From the NCBI RefSeq assembly GCF_000719335.1, contig NZ_JOGB01000019.1, positions 1 to 64,000 on the forward strand: a stretch of DNA of 64,000 nucleotides, read 5' to 3'. The notes below the pieces were generated by a model, which was not told where the DNA came from, did no database searches, and saw only the letters and a list, made by a program, of their open reading frames with translations. The stretch comes from Streptomyces sp. NRRL S-87 (lineage in GTDB: Bacteria > Actinomycetota > Actinomycetes > Streptomycetales > Streptomycetaceae). Shown here in pieces: positions 26,498-35,991 of the stretch; position 1 is the first letter of the stretch; each line of letters opens with the position of its first letter. The translations under genes and the position numbers were made by a program.

Positions 26498-26513
26498 TTC
26501 ACAAGTTTGTGAA
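26498..26513. promoter_or_regulatory. Palindromic operator between MarR gene and ABC exporter
   Basis: TTCACAA-GT-TTGTGAA, a perfect 7-bp inverted repeat with a 2-base centre, lies in a locally AT-richer stretch between divergent starts at 26465 and 26534. Its size fits a MarR-type dimer. Assignment to the adjacent regulator is inference from position. Confidence 0.7.
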
Positions 26514-26533
26514 AGTAGCGTACGTTCAACATC

Positions 26534-27445
26534 ATGACGAAGGCAATCGGCGTCGCCGGCCTGCGCAAGTCCTTCGGCCGCACGCATGCGCTGGACGGCC
26601 TCGACCTCGTCGTCGAGAGCGGCGAGGTGCACGGCTTCCTCGGCCCCAACGGCGCCGGGAAGTCCACCACCATCCGGGTCCTGCTCGGGCTGCTGCGCGC
26701 CGACTCCGGCACCGCGGTCCTGCTCGGCGGCGACCCCTGGAAGGACGCGGTCGAGCTGCACCGCCGGATCGCGTACGTCCCCGGGGACGTCACCCTCTGG
26801 CGCAACCTCACCGGCGGCGAGGTCATCGACCTGTACGGGCGCCTGCGCGGGGGAGCCGGCCTCGACCGGGCCCGCCGGGCGGAGCTCGTCGAGCGCTTCG
26901 AGCTCGACCCGACCAAGAAGGGCCGCACCTACTCCAAGGGCAACCGCCAGAAGGTGGCGCTGGTCGCGGCCTTCGCCTCCGACGCGGAGCTGCTGATCCT
27001 CGACGAGCCCACCAGCGGCCTGGACCCGCTGATGGACGAGGTCTTCCGGGGCTGTGTGGGCGAGGCGCGGGCGGCCGGCCGGACCGTGCTGCTCAGCTCG
27101 CACGTGCTCGGCGAGGTCGAGGCGCTGTGCGACCGGGTGAGCATCATCCGGGCGGGGCGGACCGTGGAGAGCGGTTCGCTGGCGCAGCTGCGGCACCTGA
27201 CGCGGACGAGCGTGAGCGCCGAGCTGGCCGCACCGCCGAACGGCCTGGCCCGGCTGCCCGGGGTGCACGGTGTGACGGTGCAGGGCGCGCGGGTCCGGCT
27301 CCAGGTCGACACCGACAAGCTGGACGGCGTACTGCGCGCCCTGACCGCGTCGGGCGTACGGTCGCTGACCTCGACCCCGCCGACGCTGGAGGAGCTGTTC
27401 CTGCGCCACTACGCGGTGGACACCGACGGGGCGGGGCCGCGGTGA
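26534..27445 (+). CDS. ABC transporter ATP-binding protein
   Basis: This 303-residue ATPase belongs to a drug- or lipid-type ABC exporter. It has Walker [10 protein letters not shown] at 37-45, a Q-loop near the start of the helical domain, the signature [11 protein letters not shown] in place of LSGGQ, Walker [14 protein letters not shown] and a switch His in SSHVLGEVE. The C-terminal 80 residues form the accessory domain typical of DrrA-like ATPases. The permease gene starts within its stop codon (GTGA), so the two are coupled. The likely controller is the divergent GbsR/MarR protein. The substrate is unknown. Confidence 0.93.
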   Translation: MTKAIGVAGLRKSFGRTHALDGLDLVVESGEVHGFLGPNGAGKSTTIRVLLGLLRADSGTAVLLGGDPWKDAVELHRRIAYVPGDVTLWRNLTGGEVIDLYGRLRGGAGLDRARRAELVERFELDPTKKGRTYSKGNRQKVALVAAFASDAELLILDEPTSGLDPLMDEVFRGCVGEARAAGRTVLLSSHVLGEVEALCDRVSIIRAGRTVESGSLAQLRHLTRTSVSAELAAPPNGLARLPGVHGVTVQGARVRLQVDTDKLDGVLRALTASGVRSLTSTPPTLEELFLRHYAVDTDGAGPR

Positions 27446-29058
27446 ACGGGGTCGCGGTGGACCGCGTCGGGGTGGACCGGGTCGCGGTGAAGCGCGCCTT
27501 CGCCGGCACCGGGGCGCTGCTGCGGCTGGCGCTGCGCCGGGACCGGGTCATGATGCCGGTCTGGATCCTGGTCACCACCTTGATGGTCGTCAGCCTGCCC
27601 GGTGCGCTGGAGAGGGTGTGGCCGACGGAGGCCGAACGCGCCTCCGTCTCCCGCACGATGAACGCCAACGGTTCGATGCGCGCCCTGTACGGGCCCGTGT
27701 TCGGGGACTCGGTCGCCGCGCTGACCGCCTGGCGCATCGGGGTGTACGCGGGACTGCTCGCCGCCGTCATGAGCCTGGTCATCGTGGTCCGGCACACCCG
27801 TGAGGAGGAGGAGACGGGGCGCCAGGAGCTGCTCTCCGCCGCCATGGTGGGGCGCCGGGCCCCGTTGACCGCCGCGTTGCTGGCGGCGGCCGTCGCCGAC
27901 GGGCTGCTCGGCCTGCTCGTCGCCGCCGGGCTGGCCGGGCGCGGGGTGGCCGGTGCGGTCGCGCTGGGGCTGGCCGTCGCCGGGACCGGGCTGCTCTTCG
28001 GGGCGGCCGCGGGCATCGCGGCGCAGCTGACGGAGAGTGCGCGGCTCGCCAAGGGGATCACCGCCGCCCTGCTGGGCGCCGCCTTCGTGCTGCGCGCGGC
28101 GGGCGACGCGGGCAGCCTCGGCGGCGGGTCGGCACTGACCTGGGCCTCGCCGCTGGGTTGGCTGGAGCACGTACGGGCCTTCGCGGGCGAACGCTGGTGG
28201 CTGCTCGGCGTCCTGGCCGCGGCCGTGGTGCTGCAGGCGGCGGTGGCGTACGGGCTGGCCGGCCGGCGGGACCTCGGGATGAGCTTCCTGCCGACCCGGC
28301 CGGGGCCGGCGGAGGGGCGGCTGGGCTCGGCGGCGGCCCTGGCCTGGCGCCTCCAGCGGGGCGGCGTGCTGGGCTGGGGACTGGGCTTCCTGGCCGTCGG
28401 GACGGTGTTCGGGAGCATGACCGACGGGATCACCGAGCTGGTCGGCGGCAACGAGCGGACGCGGGAGGTCTTCGAGCGGATGGGCGGGCAGGCCGCGCTC
28501 ACCGACGCCTTCCTCGCCGCGATGGCGGGGCTGCTCGGCATGGTCGCCGCCCTGTACGTGGTGGCGTCGGTGCTGCGGCTCGCGTCGGAGGAGGGCGGGC
28601 AGCGGGCCGAACCCGTGCTCTCCCTCGCGGTGGGCCGGCTGCGGTGGGCCGCCGGGCACCTGGTGATCGCCTTCGGCGGGGCCGCGCTGATCCTGCTGCT
28701 CGGTGGGGTCGGGCTGGGCCTGGGCTACGGGCACCGCTTCGGGGCGGTCGTCGGGGCCTGCCTGGCGCAGCTGCCGGCGGTGTGGGTGCTGGGCGGGCTC
28801 GCCGTGCTGCTGTACGGGGCCGTCCCGCGGGCGGCCGCGGCGGCCTGGGCGGTGGCCGGGATCTCGCTGGCGCTGGGCTGGCTGGGACCGGCGCTGGACC
28901 TCCCGCAGGCGGCCATGGACCTGTCGCCCTTCGCGCACCTGCCGAAGCTGCCGGGTGCGGACCTCGCCTGGGGCCCGCCGCTGGCCCTCACCGTCCTCGC
29001 GGCCGGGCTCGTCGCCGCGGGCCTCGCGGCCTTCCGGCGCCGCGACCTGGCCGCCTGA
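27442..29058 (+). CDS. ABC transporter permease
   Basis: This 538-residue membrane protein has about twelve hydrophobic helices in two similar halves, typical of ABC-2 exporter permeases of the actinobacterial polyketide/anibiotic-exporter type. The N-terminal half carries [19 protein letters not shown] and [16 protein letters not shown], and the second half [20 protein letters not shown]; the paired EE...GR.EPLL-like loops mark the two copies. The GTG overlaps the ATPase stop. The first 16 residues hold a small [13 protein letters not shown] repeat, so translation may in fact begin slightly later. It works with the upstream ATPase as one exporter. Confidence 0.88.
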   Translation: MNGVAVDRVGVDRVAVKRAFAGTGALLRLALRRDRVMMPVWILVTTLMVVSLPGALERVWPTEAERASVSRTMNANGSMRALYGPVFGDSVAALTAWRIGVYAGLLAAVMSLVIVVRHTREEEETGRQELLSAAMVGRRAPLTAALLAAAVADGLLGLLVAAGLAGRGVAGAVALGLAVAGTGLLFGAAAGIAAQLTESARLAKGITAALLGAAFVLRAAGDAGSLGGGSALTWASPLGWLEHVRAFAGERWWLLGVLAAAVVLQAAVAYGLAGRRDLGMSFLPTRPGPAEGRLGSAAALAWRLQRGGVLGWGLGFLAVGTVFGSMTDGITELVGGNERTREVFERMGGQAALTDAFLAAMAGLLGMVAALYVVASVLRLASEEGGQRAEPVLSLAVGRLRWAAGHLVIAFGGAALILLLGGVGLGLGYGHRFGAVVGACLAQLPAVWVLGGLAVLLYGAVPRAAAAAWAVAGISLALGWLGPALDLPQAAMDLSPFAHLPKLPGADLAWGPPLALTVLAAGLVAAGLAAFRRRDLAA

Positions 29059-29147
29059 ACCGCGCGGCGCCGCCCGCACTGCCCCGCACCGCACTGCCCG
29101 CACCGTGTCGCGGAGCCGCCGCGCGGAGCAGGGGCGGTGTGCGCCTG

Positions 29148-30365
29148 CTAGAACTCCACCAGCAGCTCGCGCAGCCCCCGGATCACGTAACCCTCCTGCC
29201 ACTCCGGTTCGGCGACGAGCCGCAGGGGCGGTACGCCGTCCGCGAGCAGAGCGCCGAAGGAGGCGGACAGCTCCAGCCGGGCCAGCGGTGCGCCCAGGCA
29301 GTAGTGGATGCCCGCGCCGAAGGTGATGTGCGGGTTGTCGGTGCGGACGAGGTCCAGCTCGTCGGGACGGGCGAACCGGGCCGGGTCCCGGTTGGCCGAA
29401 CCGAACAGCAGCGCCACCTCCGACCCGCGCGGGATCTTCGTGTCCCCGACCTCGATGTCGTCGAGCACCCAGCGCTCGAACATCTGCAGCGGGGTGTCGA
29501 AGCGCATCAGCTCCTCCACAGCTGTGGACAGCATCCCCGCCGGGTCGGCCCGCAGCGCCGCCAGCTGCTCCGGGTGCCGGAACAGCGTCCACCAGCCGTT
29601 GGCCGTGGTGTTCACGGTCGCCTCGTGGCCGGCGTTGAGCAGCAGCACGCAGGTGGAGACCATCTCCTGCTCGCTGAGCCGCCCGTCCTCGTCGTGCGCA
29701 GCGATCAACGCCGAGATCAGGTCCGTGTCCGGCTCCCGCCGGCGCTCCTCGATGAGCTCGCGCAGGTACAGGTCGAACTCCACACAGGCCTGCACCGCAG
29801 CCCGCGCCGCGTCCTCGGACGGGTTGAGCTCGAACATCCCGCAGATGGCCGACGACCAGGGCCGAAGCAGCCCCCGGTCGCTCTCCGGGACGCCGAGCAG
29901 TTCGGCGATGACGGCCACCGGCAGCGGCTCCGCCACGGCGGCGACCAGGTCCCCGCCCCCGGCCGCGTGCAGGCCCGCCACCAGCTCGGCGGCCATCCGC
30001 CGCACGGTGGGCGCCAGCTGCTCGACCATGCGGGGCGTGAACGCCTTCGCCACCAGTCGCCGCACCCGGGCGTGGTGCGGGTCCTCCAGGTCCAGCAGCC
30101 CGTTGCCGTTGAGCACGGTGAACGCGTCGTGCGCCGCGGGCGGCGGGGTCCGCCCGAACTCCTCGTGCGTGAACCGGTGCAGGTAGGTCCGCCCCAGCCG
30201 GCGGTCGCGCAGCAGCGAGCTCACGTCGTCGTAGTGCGGGATCAGCCACTGACCGGTCGGCTCGAACCAGTGCGCCCGTCCCTCCCTGCGCAGCCGCGCG
30301 TACGCGGGATAGGGATCGGCCACGAACTCGCGCGACCACGGATCGAACACAGCGCCCTCGTTCAT
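29148..30365 (-). CDS. Cytochrome P450
   Basis: This 405-residue soluble bacterial P450 has FDPWSREFVADPYPAYARLR at the start. The I-helix reads LLNAGHEATVNTT (oxygen-activating AGHEAT), the K-helix ExxR is EELMRF, and the heme loop FGAGIHYCLGAPLARLE has the axial ligand Cys356. The type resembles the CYP107 group. In S. coelicolor the P450 at this place in the gene order is, as I recall, CYP107U1; identity here is inferred from synteny only. No ferredoxin gene lies nearby, so redox partners must come from elsewhere. The substrate is unknown. Confidence 0.93.
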   Translation of the reverse strand: MNEGAVFDPWSREFVADPYPAYARLRREGRAHWFEPTGQWLIPHYDDVSSLLRDRRLGRTYLHRFTHEEFGRTPPPAAHDAFTVLNGNGLLDLEDPHHARVRRLVAKAFTPRMVEQLAPTVRRMAAELVAGLHAAGGGDLVAAVAEPLPVAVIAELLGVPESDRGLLRPWSSAICGMFELNPSEDAARAAVQACVEFDLYLRELIEERRREPDTDLISALIAAHDEDGRLSEQEMVSTCVLLLNAGHEATVNTTANGWWTLFRHPEQLAALRADPAGMLSTAVEELMRFDTPLQMFERWVLDDIEVGDTKIPRGSEVALLFGSANRDPARFARPDELDLVRTDNPHITFGAGIHYCLGAPLARLELSASFGALLADGVPPLRLVAEPEWQEGYVIRGLRELLVEF

Positions 30366-30430
30366 ACCCCGACGCTACCCGCTCACCGCACGGAGTTCTC
30401 GAGCCCGGCCGTGTCGATCCCGATCCCGGC

Positions 30431-31090
30431 CTACGACGGCGTGACCAGCCGGGCCTCGTAGGCGAAGACGGCGGCCTGGGTGCGGTCGCGCAGGCCCAGC
30501 TTCACGAGGATGCGGCTGACGTGGGTCTTGATCGTGGACTCGGCGATCACCAGACGGTCGGCGATCTCCGCGTTCGACAGGCCCTGGGCGATGAGGACCA
30601 GCACCTCCGTCTCCCGCTCGGTCAGGTCGCCCACCGCCGTGCGGTCGGTGGGGCGGGGGGCCTCCGCGAGCTTGGAGAACTCCGAGATCAGGCGTTTGGT
30701 CACCGAGGGGGCGAGCAGTGCCTCACCGGAGGCCACCACCCGTACCCCGTCGGCGAGCTGACGGGCCGAGGCGTCCTTGAGGAGGAAGCCCGAAGCGCCC
30801 GCGCGCAGCGCCTGGTACACGTACTCGTCGAGGTCGAAGGTCGTCAGGACCAGCACCTTCGCGTCCGCGTCCGCCGCCACGATCTCCCGAGTGGCCTCCA
30901 GCCCGTTGAGCACCGGCATCCGGATGTCCATCAGGACCACGTCCGGCTTGAGCGCGGCGACCTGGGTGATCGCCTCGCGTCCGTCGACGGCCTCGCCGAC
31001 GACCTCGATGTCCGGCATCGCCCCGAGCAGTACCGAGAACCCCTCGCGGACCATGACCTGGTCGTCCACGATGAGGACTTTGATCGTCAT
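30431..31090 (-). CDS. NarL/LuxR-type response regulator (system A)
   Basis: This 219-residue response regulator has a receiver domain with IVDDQVMVREGF, phosphoacceptor Asp in DVVLMDIRMP (about residue 55), Thr in LVLTTFDLDEYV and Lys in GFLLKDAS. A C-terminal LuxR HTH has LTERETEVLVLIAQGLSNAEIA and STIKTHVSRILVKLGLRDR. Its ATG overlaps the stop of the histidine kinase gene (ATGA), so kinase and regulator are coupled. It is very similar to the regulator at 32510-33184, which indicates tandem duplication of the whole pair. Confidence 0.95.
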   Translation of the reverse strand: MTIKVLIVDDQVMVREGFSVLLGAMPDIEVVGEAVDGREAITQVAALKPDVVLMDIRMPVLNGLEATREIVAADADAKVLVLTTFDLDEYVYQALRAGASGFLLKDASARQLADGVRVVASGEALLAPSVTKRLISEFSKLAEAPRPTDRTAVGDLTERETEVLVLIAQGLSNAEIADRLVIAESTIKTHVSRILVKLGLRDRTQAAVFAYEARLVTPS

Positions 31091-32421
31091 GCGCCGTCCT
31101 CGTCGGCCCGCTGCCGCGCGGGTATGAACACCGCCACCTCGTATCCGCCTTCCGCCGTCGATCCGGCCGTCATCTCACCCTCCAGCATCGCCACCCGCTC
31201 CTGCATGCCGGTGAGGCCGTGCCCCGCCCCGGGCGAGGGCCGGACGTCGCCGGTCGCCGGACCGTTGACGATCCGCAGGCCCAGGCCGCCCAGAACGTAG
31301 CCGATCTCCACCGAGGCCGCGGCACCCGGGGCGTGCCGCAGCGCGTTGCTCAGCGCCTCCTGGACGATCCGGTACGCCGACAGCTCCACGCCCTGCGGCA
31401 GGTCCCGCACCGCCCCGGTGACGGTCTTCTCCACCGACAGGCCGGCGTCCCGGACGTTGTCCAGCAGCGTGTCCAGCACGGCCAGCGTCGGCTGTGGGGC
31501 CTCCGGGGCCTCGTAGTCCGCCGACCGGACCACACCCAGCACCCGGCGCAGCTCGGTGAGTGCCGCCACCGCGTTCTCCCGGATGGTGGCGAAGGCCTGC
31601 TCCAGCTCCGGCGGCGGGTTCTGCACCCGGTACGGCGCCGCCTCGGCCTGGATCGCCACCACCGACATGTGGTGGGCCACCACGTCGTGCAGCTCCCGCG
31701 CGATCGTGGTGCGCTCCTCCAGCAGCGTCCGCTTGTCCCGCTCGACCGCGGTGACCTCCTGCTGGGCGGTGACCTCCTGTTCGGCCTCCCGCCGGATGTG
31801 GATCACCGACACCACCAGCATGGCGATGCCCGAGGCCACGGTCATCTCGCCGGTGTTCCCCACGGTGCCGTAGGCGTTCGACACGTAGGACACCCCGGCG
31901 CCGAGGCCCATCGTCATCAGCCACATCCAGCCGGCTGCCCGATGGGTGGTGCGCAGGGCCACCACGGTCATCACCGTCAGGTGCGCGACGAACGAGGACG
32001 GGGTCCAGGGCCAGCCCAAGCCGTTGCCGAACACCGCGAGCACCAGGGAGACGAAGACGGAGAACCACCAGGCGGCCAAGGGCCGGATCAGGGTCGTGGC
32101 CACGGCAGCCGCCGGCATCAGCCCCGTCAGGGCCCAGCCGACGGGGCCCATCGTGTACGCGCCGAAGACGAAGGCCAGCCACAGCGTGAACAGCGCCGCC
32201 CCCAGGACGGCCGCGTGCGGCGCCCACGCCGAGTACCGGCGCAGACGCTCCGGGAGCAGCTGCGTGAGCGGGCCGTCCGTGGACCTCGGGCCCAGTGGTC
32301 GGTAGGCGAACGTGTCCGTGAGCATCTCGCGCCGCAGGTTCCCGAGGACGTCCCTGACGACACGCAGCTCAGGAGGCGGTGTCTGCTGTGTCCGGGTCCC
32401 CCCGGCGGCCATGTCGGTCAT
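31087..32421 (-). CDS. Sensor histidine kinase, NarL-partner type (system A)
   Basis: This 444-residue kinase has about five or six hydrophobic segments between residues 70 and 207, with almost no extracytoplasmic domain, so it probably senses within or at the membrane. The HisKA_3 dimerisation helix is ERTTIARELHDVVAHHMSVV with phosphorylated His245, then AALTELRRVLGVVR. The ATPase G2 loop reads GHGLTGMQERVAMLEG. ATG at 32421 (MTDMAAGG) is preferred to longer Arg-rich frames upstream. It is directly upstream of, and coupled to, its regulator. The signal is unknown. Confidence 0.92.
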   Translation of the reverse strand: MTDMAAGGTRTQQTPPPELRVVRDVLGNLRREMLTDTFAYRPLGPRSTDGPLTQLLPERLRRYSAWAPHAAVLGAALFTLWLAFVFGAYTMGPVGWALTGLMPAAAVATTLIRPLAAWWFSVFVSLVLAVFGNGLGWPWTPSSFVAHLTVMTVVALRTTHRAAGWMWLMTMGLGAGVSYVSNAYGTVGNTGEMTVASGIAMLVVSVIHIRREAEQEVTAQQEVTAVERDKRTLLEERTTIARELHDVVAHHMSVVAIQAEAAPYRVQNPPPELEQAFATIRENAVAALTELRRVLGVVRSADYEAPEAPQPTLAVLDTLLDNVRDAGLSVEKTVTGAVRDLPQGVELSAYRIVQEALSNALRHAPGAAASVEIGYVLGGLGLRIVNGPATGDVRPSPGAGHGLTGMQERVAMLEGEMTAGSTAEGGYEVAVFIPARQRADEDGA

Positions 32422-32509
32422 GGTCGAAACCGTAGGCCGCCGCCCCCTTCGACCGCGTCGGGCCCCAAGGGGATTTCCCCGGGTCCCCCTCAAGTACTAC
32501 GTCGTCCGC

Positions 32510-33184
32510 TCAGTAGCCCGTCGGACGGATCAGGCCGGTCTCGTAGGCGTGCACGGCGGCCTGCGTGCGGTCGCGCAGGTTCAACTTCACCAGGATCCGG
32601 CTGACGTGCGTCTTCACCGTCTGCTCGGCCACCATGAGCTGCTGGGCGATCTCCGCGTTGGACAGGCCCTGGGCGACCAGGACGAGCACCTCCGTCTCCC
32701 GTTCCGTCAGCTCGCCCAGCCGCTCCTTCAGCGGCCCCCGCGGCGCGCCCATCCGGGAGAACTCGGTGATCAGCCGCTTGGTGATGTTGGGGGCGAGCAG
32801 CGCCTCGCCCGCCGCGATGACCCGCACGGCCTCCGCGAGCTGCTCGGCGGACGCGTCCTTGAGGAGGAACCCGGACGCCCCGGAGCGCAGCGCCTCGTAC
32901 ACGTACTCGTCGAGGTCGAAGGTGGTCAGCACCAGGACCTTCACCGTGGAGCCGGGGGCACCCGTGATGCGGGCGGTGGCCTCGATGCCGCCCACGCCCG
33001 GCATGCGGATGTCCATCAGCACCACGTCCGGGGCGAGTTCGGCGACCTTCTCGATCGCGTCGGCGCCGTCGACGGCCTGGCCGACCACCTCGATGTCGGA
33101 CTGGGCGTTGAGCAGCACGGTGAAGCCCTGCCGGACCATCACCTGGTCGTCGGCGATCATCACGCGGATCGGGGTCGTGGTCAT
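32510..33184 (-). CDS. NarL/LuxR-type response regulator (system B)
   Basis: This 224-residue regulator is the tandem paralogue of the one at 30431. The receiver has IADDQVMVRQGF, DVVLMDIRMPG, LVLTTFDLDEYVYEA and GFLLKDAS; the HTH has LTERETEVLVLVAQGLSNAE and TVKTHVSRILVKLNLRDR. The recognition helices of the two regulators are nearly identical, so they could bind related sites. Specificity for the partner kinase would then lie in the receiver surface. The ATG overlaps the kinase stop (ATGA). Confidence 0.95.
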   Translation of the reverse strand: MTTTPIRVMIADDQVMVRQGFTVLLNAQSDIEVVGQAVDGADAIEKVAELAPDVVLMDIRMPGVGGIEATARITGAPGSTVKVLVLTTFDLDEYVYEALRSGASGFLLKDASAEQLAEAVRVIAAGEALLAPNITKRLITEFSRMGAPRGPLKERLGELTERETEVLVLVAQGLSNAEIAQQLMVAEQTVKTHVSRILVKLNLRDRTQAAVHAYETGLIRPTGY

Positions 33185-34668
33185 TCCTGGTCCTTGTCGG
33201 GCCGTGGGGCGGGCAGGGAGGCGGGCAGGGAGGCGGGCAGGGAAGCGGCGGCGGCCGGGACGGCGGAGCGTCCGGGCGCCGCGGCGGGCGGGGCGGCAGG
33301 GGCGTCGACGGGCAGGACGGCGGTCACCTCGTACCCGCCGCCGGGGCGGGGGCCGGCGGCCAGTTCGCCGCCCAGCATCCCGGCCCGCTCGCGCATGCCG
33401 AGCAGCCCGTGTCCCGCCCCGGGAGACGGCGGCGCGGCGGTCGTGGGCGCCGTGTTGGCCACGCACACGTGCAGCTCGCGGGGCCCGTACGCGATGCCCA
33501 CCTCGACGTGCGAACCGGGCGCGTGGCGCAGGCAGTTGCTCAGCGCCTCCTGGATGATGCGGTACGCGGTGAGTTCGGCGCCCGGGCCGAGCGGGCGGGC
33601 GACCCCGGCCCGCTCGACGGCCACGTCCAGACCGGCCCCGCGGACGTTGTCCACCAGCGCGTCCAGATCGGCCAGCGTGGGCTGCGGATGGTGCGGGTCG
33701 GCCGGGTCCTCGGGGTCCTCCGAGCGCAGCACGCCGAGGACGCGGCGGAGTTCGGTGAGGGCCTCCAGCGCGTTCCCCCGGATCCCCGCCAGGTTCTCCT
33801 TCAGCTCGTCGGAGGGGTTCTCCACGAGGTACGGGGCCACCTGCGCCTGGATGGAGATGACGGACATGTGGTGGGCCACCACGTCGTGCAGCTCGCGCGC
33901 GATGCGGCTGCGCTCCTCCAGCAGGGTGCGCCGGGCCCGCTCCTCGGCCGTCAGCGTCTCCTGCGCGACGAGCTGGGTGCGCGCCACCCGGCGGGCCCGC
34001 AGGGCGGAGCCGAGGACGAGGGTCAGCCCGAAGTAGACGACGGCCTGGGACACGGTGTGCCGGTAGCCGACGCCGAAGCCGTTGACCAGGACCGCGAGGT
34101 AGCCCCAGCCCACCGAGACCGCCAGCACCGCCACCGCGATCCGGGGCCGGACCCGCAGGGACACCAGGAGCAGCACCAGGCCGTGCAGCGTCAGGTTCGC
34201 GTACGTCCAGGGCCAGGGGTGGTCCCCGACCCGGGTCGCCGCGAGCACCGTGACGGTGGCCGACGCCAGCGACAGCCAGAAGCCGGCGAGCGGCCGGGAC
34301 ATGGCCACCAGGACGCCGACGCCCTGGGTGACCAGCGCCAGGATGGTCAACTCCGGCTGCAGTTGGTACGTGTTGAAGAGCTGGTCCCCGTACGCGAGCG
34401 TCAGGTAGAAGCCGATGATGCACACGCCGACGTGGGGCAGCCGGGCCAGCCAGCGCGGCCGGGACATCCGCGGCAGCGGGTCGCGCCCCAGCGAGAACAG
34501 GTCCTCCCGCAGGGTGCGAACCGCCTTGCGCTCCAGGGCGCGCACGGTCTGACCGGCCCAGTCGAGGGCGGCCCCCATCTCTTCGGGGCCGCGCGCGTCC
34601 CGGGGCGGTAGCTGCGCCGGCTTCGGGGGCTTCGTCTCCTCGGGGCTCACGTCGCCCAGCCTATGCAT
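33181..34668 (-). CDS. Sensor histidine kinase, NarL-partner type (system B)
   Basis: This 495-residue paralogue of the system A kinase has a soluble N-terminus with Pro-rich start, then hydrophobic segments from about 95 to 245. The dimerisation helix is RSRIARELHDVVAHHMSVIS, followed by ALTELRRVLGVLRSEDPEDP, and the G2 loop GHGLLGMRERAGMLGG. The C-terminus has a long Ala/Pro linker ending in a SLPA repeat (SLPASLPASLPAPRP). ATG at 34668 has GGAGG six bases upstream and overlaps the acyltransferase stop by 8 bases, which settles the start. It belongs to one leftward transcription unit with the acyltransferase. Confidence 0.92.
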   Translation of the reverse strand: MHRLGDVSPEETKPPKPAQLPPRDARGPEEMGAALDWAGQTVRALERKAVRTLREDLFSLGRDPLPRMSRPRWLARLPHVGVCIIGFYLTLAYGDQLFNTYQLQPELTILALVTQGVGVLVAMSRPLAGFWLSLASATVTVLAATRVGDHPWPWTYANLTLHGLVLLLVSLRVRPRIAVAVLAVSVGWGYLAVLVNGFGVGYRHTVSQAVVYFGLTLVLGSALRARRVARTQLVAQETLTAEERARRTLLEERSRIARELHDVVAHHMSVISIQAQVAPYLVENPSDELKENLAGIRGNALEALTELRRVLGVLRSEDPEDPADPHHPQPTLADLDALVDNVRGAGLDVAVERAGVARPLGPGAELTAYRIIQEALSNCLRHAPGSHVEVGIAYGPRELHVCVANTAPTTAAPPSPGAGHGLLGMRERAGMLGGELAAGPRPGGGYEVTAVLPVDAPAAPPAAAPGRSAVPAAAASLPASLPASLPAPRPDKDQE

Positions 34669-35839
34669 GGCTGTCCTCCCGGACGGCCGCGCGGTTCCCG
34701 CGGACGATCACGGAGCCCCCGCGGCTGCGACGCCGACCCCCCTGCTCGTACGTACGGAACGCGGTCCAGCACACGAGCAGCGCCAGCACGAACACCGGCA
34801 GCCAGGCCAGGCGGGCGGGTATCCACCCCGGGGCGTCGGGCACCGTGTGCAGTCCCGGCAGCCGGGTGCCGAACAGCAGCCCGGTCGCGGTGACGGCCAT
34901 CATCGCGGTCTGGTGCCACAGGAACACCGTCATCGCGGACAGGTTCAGCAGCGCCACCCCCGCCCAGGCCGCGGGCCGGCGCATCAGCCGGGCCAGCGGC
35001 TCGCGCACCAGCAGAGCCAGGCCGCACTGGGCCAGTCCGAAGCAGACCGCAGCCAGCGTGGGCGGGTTGAGGTTGGAGACCTCCGCCCCCGGGACGCCCA
35101 CCATGGCGGCCGGGTAGCCGCCCCACACGACCAGCGCGGTGGTCGTCGCGGCCCCGCCGGCCAGCAGCAGCGCGGCCGACCGCCGCCGGACGAACGCCCC
35201 GCGCGCCCAGGCGGCTCCCAGGCAGTAGGGCACCAGCCAACCCGCCGCCACGTTGATCCACCCCAGCCAGGCGGGTCCGCCGAGCGCGAACCGGCCGAGG
35301 TCCACCGCCACGACCGCGACCAGGGGCCACGCCGGACCGAACCGGGCCACCAGTGGGGTGGCGGCGGTCAGAGCGGCGAAGACCAGCAGGAACCACAGCG
35401 GAGAGAGCACCAGTTGGAGGAGCGTGTGCAGGGTGTCCCGGTCCACGCCGGCCGCCAGCATCGAGCCGGCCGCCACCGTCCACACGACGAGCACGGCGGC
35501 CACCGGCCGGAACAGCCGGCGGAGCCGGCTCCCGGCCCATGCCCCGTACGACACCCCGCGGGCCCGCGCCGATGCGTACCCCTTGGCGGCCACGTGCCCG
35601 CCGACCATGAAGAACACGGCCAGGGTCTGGAACACCCAGGACACCGGGGCCAGCCACGGCATGTGCGCCAGCGGACTGGTGCCGCGCAGCGCGCCGTCGG
35701 CGGTGGTCAACGCCGTCACCAGCCAGTGCCCGAGCACCACGCCGAGGATGGCGAGGGCCCGCAGCGCGTCGACCGACCGGTCGCGGTCGACGGGCGTGAC
35801 GGCGTCTATCCGGTGTACGAGGTCGTGCAGCGAGCGCAT
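34661..35839 (-). CDS. Acyltransferase 3 family membrane protein
   Basis: This 392-residue protein has about ten hydrophobic helices and the acyltransferase-3 layout: VDRDRSVDALRALAILGVVLG at the start, with the conserved His of GHWLVTAL near residue 38. AVFFMVGGHVAAKGY, SPLWFLLVFAAL and FLWHQTAMM follow. Such enzymes O-acylate sugars, peptidoglycan, antibiotics or lipids. Its stop overlaps the start of kinase B, so a membrane or envelope modifier is co-expressed with the sensor. That kinase B responds to the state of the envelope is a reasonable but unproven idea. Confidence 0.88.
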   Translation of the reverse strand: MRSLHDLVHRIDAVTPVDRDRSVDALRALAILGVVLGHWLVTALTTADGALRGTSPLAHMPWLAPVSWVFQTLAVFFMVGGHVAAKGYASARARGVSYGAWAGSRLRRLFRPVAAVLVVWTVAAGSMLAAGVDRDTLHTLLQLVLSPLWFLLVFAALTAATPLVARFGPAWPLVAVVAVDLGRFALGGPAWLGWINVAAGWLVPYCLGAAWARGAFVRRRSAALLLAGGAATTTALVVWGGYPAAMVGVPGAEVSNLNPPTLAAVCFGLAQCGLALLVREPLARLMRRPAAWAGVALLNLSAMTVFLWHQTAMMAVTATGLLFGTRLPGLHTVPDAPGWIPARLAWLPVFVLALLVCWTAFRTYEQGGRRRSRGGSVIVRGNRAAVREDSHA

Positions 35840-35849
35840 GGGAGCCTCC

Positions 35850-35965
35850 GGATGGGTGGATGGGTGGATGGGCCGGTGGGTGGACGGGGACGGGGGGTGG
35901 ACGGGTGGGGATGGACGGACGGGGGGACGGGAGGTGGACGGGTGGGGATGGACGGACGGGCCGTC
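35850..35965. repeat. GGTGGACGG-type tandem repeats between two genes
   Basis: A strongly G-rich (plus strand) tract holds GGATGGGT units, then two exact 28-base copies (35896-35923 and 35933-35960, period 37), plus a shorter GGTGGACGGGGACGG copy. It fills the gap between the hydrolase stop and the acyltransferase start, so any polycistronic transcript would carry a C-rich leader here. Confidence 0.85.
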
Positions 35966-35991
35966 GGGTCGGGTGGCGTCGACCAGGTCGG

